Below are positions 62,197 through 64,000 of a stretch of 64,000 nucleotides of DNA, in pieces; the first letter of the stretch is position 1, and the number at the start of each line of letters is the position of its first letter. The notes under the pieces are model-generated. The model searched no databases and was not told where the DNA came from. It was given only the letters and a program-made list of their open reading frames with translations. The DNA lies in the NCBI RefSeq assembly GCF_964019505.1, contig NZ_OZ026449.1, forward strand, positions 372,001-436,000, written 5' to 3'. This stretch comes from TIUS-1 sp964019505. Its GTDB lineage: Bacteria; Bacillota_I; Bacilli_A; Mycoplasmatales; Mycoplasmataceae. Made by a program: the position numbers and the translations under genes.

Positions 62197-62974
62197 ATTC
62201 TGATTTAATTTCGTTTTTAGTTAAATCTTTATCTCTTCATTTTAAGAACTTTGGTTCAGTTCCGTTTAATAAACGTTTAATGTTTTCGATGTGTTTAACA
62301 ATAACAATAATTCCTGTTATACAAAATATTGCATTATTAATTATAAAACTATCTAAAACATCTGACCCTAAATTAATTTTTATACCATTAAAGATATTAA
62401 ATAGCATAGGGTTAGCTGAACTTTCATAAGCCAACGTTGAATCAAAGTTATAAGCTAGTGAAGAATCCAACATGCTTAGAGTGGGGATTCAAGTTAGGAT
62501 ACCAAAAATAATAATTGAAACTATACCACATAAGCTAATTCTATTAACTATTAATAAAACTATTCATCATATGGCCATAAATAAGAAAGAAAACATTCAA
62601 TTGTAAACAAATAATAATGCACTTATTGAGCTAACCCCTTTACCACCTTTGAACTTATTAAAGATAGGGTAAATGTGTCCAATAAAACAAAATGCAGCAG
62701 GGATAAATATTAATGTGTCCTTAAAAAGATCACTTGGAATTGCGCAAATTCCAACAGCTATTAATGCTGTTATAATTATCTTAAGGTAGTCTAATGCAAA
62801 TACTGCAAACCCTCAACCTTTACCGATTACTCTAGATGCATTGGTAGCACCTAAATTCCCAGATCCAATTTCACTTAAATCTTTTCTAGCAATTATGTGA
62901 ACTAGTAATTTACCAAATAAAATACTACCTAATAAATACCCAATTATCGATGCTATTATTGTTCCTAAAATCAT
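62195..62974 (-). CDS. plsY: Acyl-phosphate:glycerol-3-phosphate acyltransferase PlsY
   Basis: A 259-residue membrane enzyme that makes lysophosphatidate in phospholipid synthesis. The three family motifs are visible: GSGNLGATNASRVIG, IGHIYPIFNKFKGGKGV and the C-terminal IENIKRLLNGTEPKF. It has about six membrane segments. It is some 40-50 residues longer than usual, with an extra loop near SLAYNFDSTLAYESSAN. Start ATG at 62974 preceded by AGGTAAAA. UGA-Trp codons occur. It is a lone minus-strand gene diverging from the next plus gene. Confidence 0.93.
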
Positions 62975-63051
62975 TTTTACCTCATATATAAGTATTATAT
63001 ATAATCAAATAGGTATAATATTAAAAAATATATATCTTGTAGGAGTGAACT

Positions 63052-63360
63052 ATGTACAACGAAATAACTAATATGTCTGATGAACAAGCTAGAAAAGAAA
63101 TTGAAATTATAGATAGTAACTTAGACATTTTAACCAAAGAAGAACTTAGATTAGAAGGTAAAAAAAGAAAGGGACTAAGGTGATGATTTTTATTACCAAT
63201 TTTTGGTTTTATAGTTTATATACACTTAGTTAATAAACGTGGAGAAAACCCCGAATTTAGAGAACCTTTAAATAAGATAAAAACAGATATAATGACTCAT
63301 GAATTTAAAAAATTGATGTTGAAAAAGAAATTAGGAGAACTAGATAATGTCAAAAATTAA
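63052..63360 (+). CDS. Small membrane protein upstream of ribF
   Basis: A 102-residue protein with an N-terminal helical part, one hydrophobic segment at about 45-62 (WWFLLPIFGFIVYIHL) and a basic C-terminus. Two UGA codons in a row encode WW. Start behind GTAGGAGTG. It overlaps the ribF-like gene by 14 bp, so the two are translated together. Family not recognised. Confidence 0.72.
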
Positions 63361-64000
63361 TGTAATACATTTTAGCCCGTTAACAAAAATAATGTTATGA
63401 CGTGAAAATTCAATTGCTGCAGTAGGGGATTGATTTAATTGATCTGATCAAGAGGATTCATTAGTAAAACAATTAATAAAAACCGCAAGAAAAGAAAAGA
63501 AAAAATCAGTAATTTTTGTTCCAATCACAGATGAAAATATGCACGGTTTTTTAGTTGAAAAAAACCTAACTGAAAAAGCTGGATATTATAAAGTTGATGA
63601 AATATTTTTCTATTACCTACACCAAACAATGAGATTAGAAGATGATATGATCGTTGCAAATCTTAACCAATTCTTAAAAATCGATCACTTTCTATTATCA
63701 AAAAATTTTCAACTAGATCATGTATTTAATGAAAAATGATTAGAAGAACACCAAAACGAAAGACACACATTTGTTCCAACGGTTAGTGGTGACAAATACA
63801 TTGCAAAAGTAATAAACTCTTTAAATACATGTAACTTTAAGCTTTTCAAAAAATTAACATTTGTTGATTTTATGTTAGAAGGTCGTGTTGCAGAAGGAAC
63901 AAAGAAAGCAAGAACTCTTGGGTATCCAACAGCTAACTTAAAATACGATACAAAGTTACCATTGAAATACGGAGTATACGGTGTTGAGGTCTATATCCCA
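63347..64000 (+). CDS. ribF: RibF-like riboflavin kinase with degenerate adenylyltransferase domain (partial)
   Basis: The first 218 codons of a gene that leaves the window. The N-terminal half has the size of the FAD-synthetase domain, but the HxGH nucleotidyltransferase motif is absent: AAVGDWFNWSDQEDSLV stands in its place. The riboflavin-kinase part starts well: GRVAEGTKKARTLGYPTANL followed by YGVYGVEVYIP. It is predicted to make FMN from riboflavin. It complements the paralogue at 39494. UGA-Trp codons at several sites. ATG lies in the end of the preceding gene. Confidence 0.85.

Noticed and set aside
1..64000. CRISPR array, insertion sequence or prophage
   Set aside because: I saw no regularly spaced direct repeats, transposase or integrase motifs, or phage structural genes on either strand.

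Overview
The window is a 64 kb piece of a low-GC, gene-dense Mollicutes chromosome. UGA is read as tryptophan throughout: dozens of in-frame TGA codons lie inside clearly conserved proteins such as ClpB, Lon, ArgS, ParE and ParC. TGG is also used now and then. The gene set (NagE-like PTS permease, nagA, ROK kinase, ParE/ParC, an HrcA/CIRCE regulon, YitT, HU variants) suggests the Spiroplasma/Mesoplasma/Entomoplasma group. That placement is inference; there is no rRNA here to test it.

Layout. 1-6.4 kb: end of a sugar PTS permease, then a conserved unknown, obgE, nadE and a run of orphan or membrane proteins. 6.4-14.3 kb: a heat-shock operon clpB-hrcA-grpE-dnaK-dnaJ preceded by two CIRCE-like operators, then mnmA. 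14.3-22.6 kb: a Cof-type HAD, a DUF2779-type nuclease, fmt, efp, an Asp23-like protein, a coiled-coil orphan and trigger factor. 22.6-28 kb: an AlkC-like DNA glycosylase, lon with a perfect CIRCE, and argS. 28-31.7 kb: a broken minus-strand DUF3137-like gene, rpsO, tRNA-Gly(UCC), membrane proteins and a minus-strand choline-kinase-like gene. 31.7-38.5 kb: rdgB, trmL, a DEAD-box helicase, a PPC/DUF296-like protein, a nucleosidase-like fusion, an orphan and a very large YitT-family protein. 38.5-43 kb: truB, a RibF-like FAD synthetase, a dual-specificity phosphatase, an azoreductase (minus), udk and a DUF3137-like protein. 43-50 kb: parE, parC, a RecD2-like helicase. 50-55.3 kb: nagA, a membrane protein, a Gfo/Idh/MocA oxidoreductase, deoC, and two N-terminally extended HU-like proteins on either side of rpsU. 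55.3-64 kb: a P-loop kinase, ruvA-ruvB, a DEDD-type nuclease candidate, yqeG-yqeH, a ROK kinase, a Pr6Pr-type membrane protein, ynzC, yneF, plsY (minus), a small membrane protein and a second, complementary RibF.

Almost everything is on the plus strand in short operons separated by hairpin-plus-T-run terminators. The four minus-strand genes are single, and each meets its plus-strand neighbour at a shared bidirectional hairpin. Several genes start directly at a -10 box placed 6 nt before the ATG with no Shine-Dalgarno, which predicts leaderless mRNAs. No stretch over 300 bases lacks a gene. I saw no CRISPR array, insertion sequence, prophage or rRNA.

Items most worth follow-up: a nucleosidase-like protein that has lost its catalytic Asp, is fused to an unknown domain and sits behind a perfect 17-bp inverted repeat around its -10 box; two RibF paralogues, each keeping only one of the two catalytic halves; two probable DEDD nucleases; the paired CIRCE elements exactly 51 bp apart; and the two extended HU proteins.
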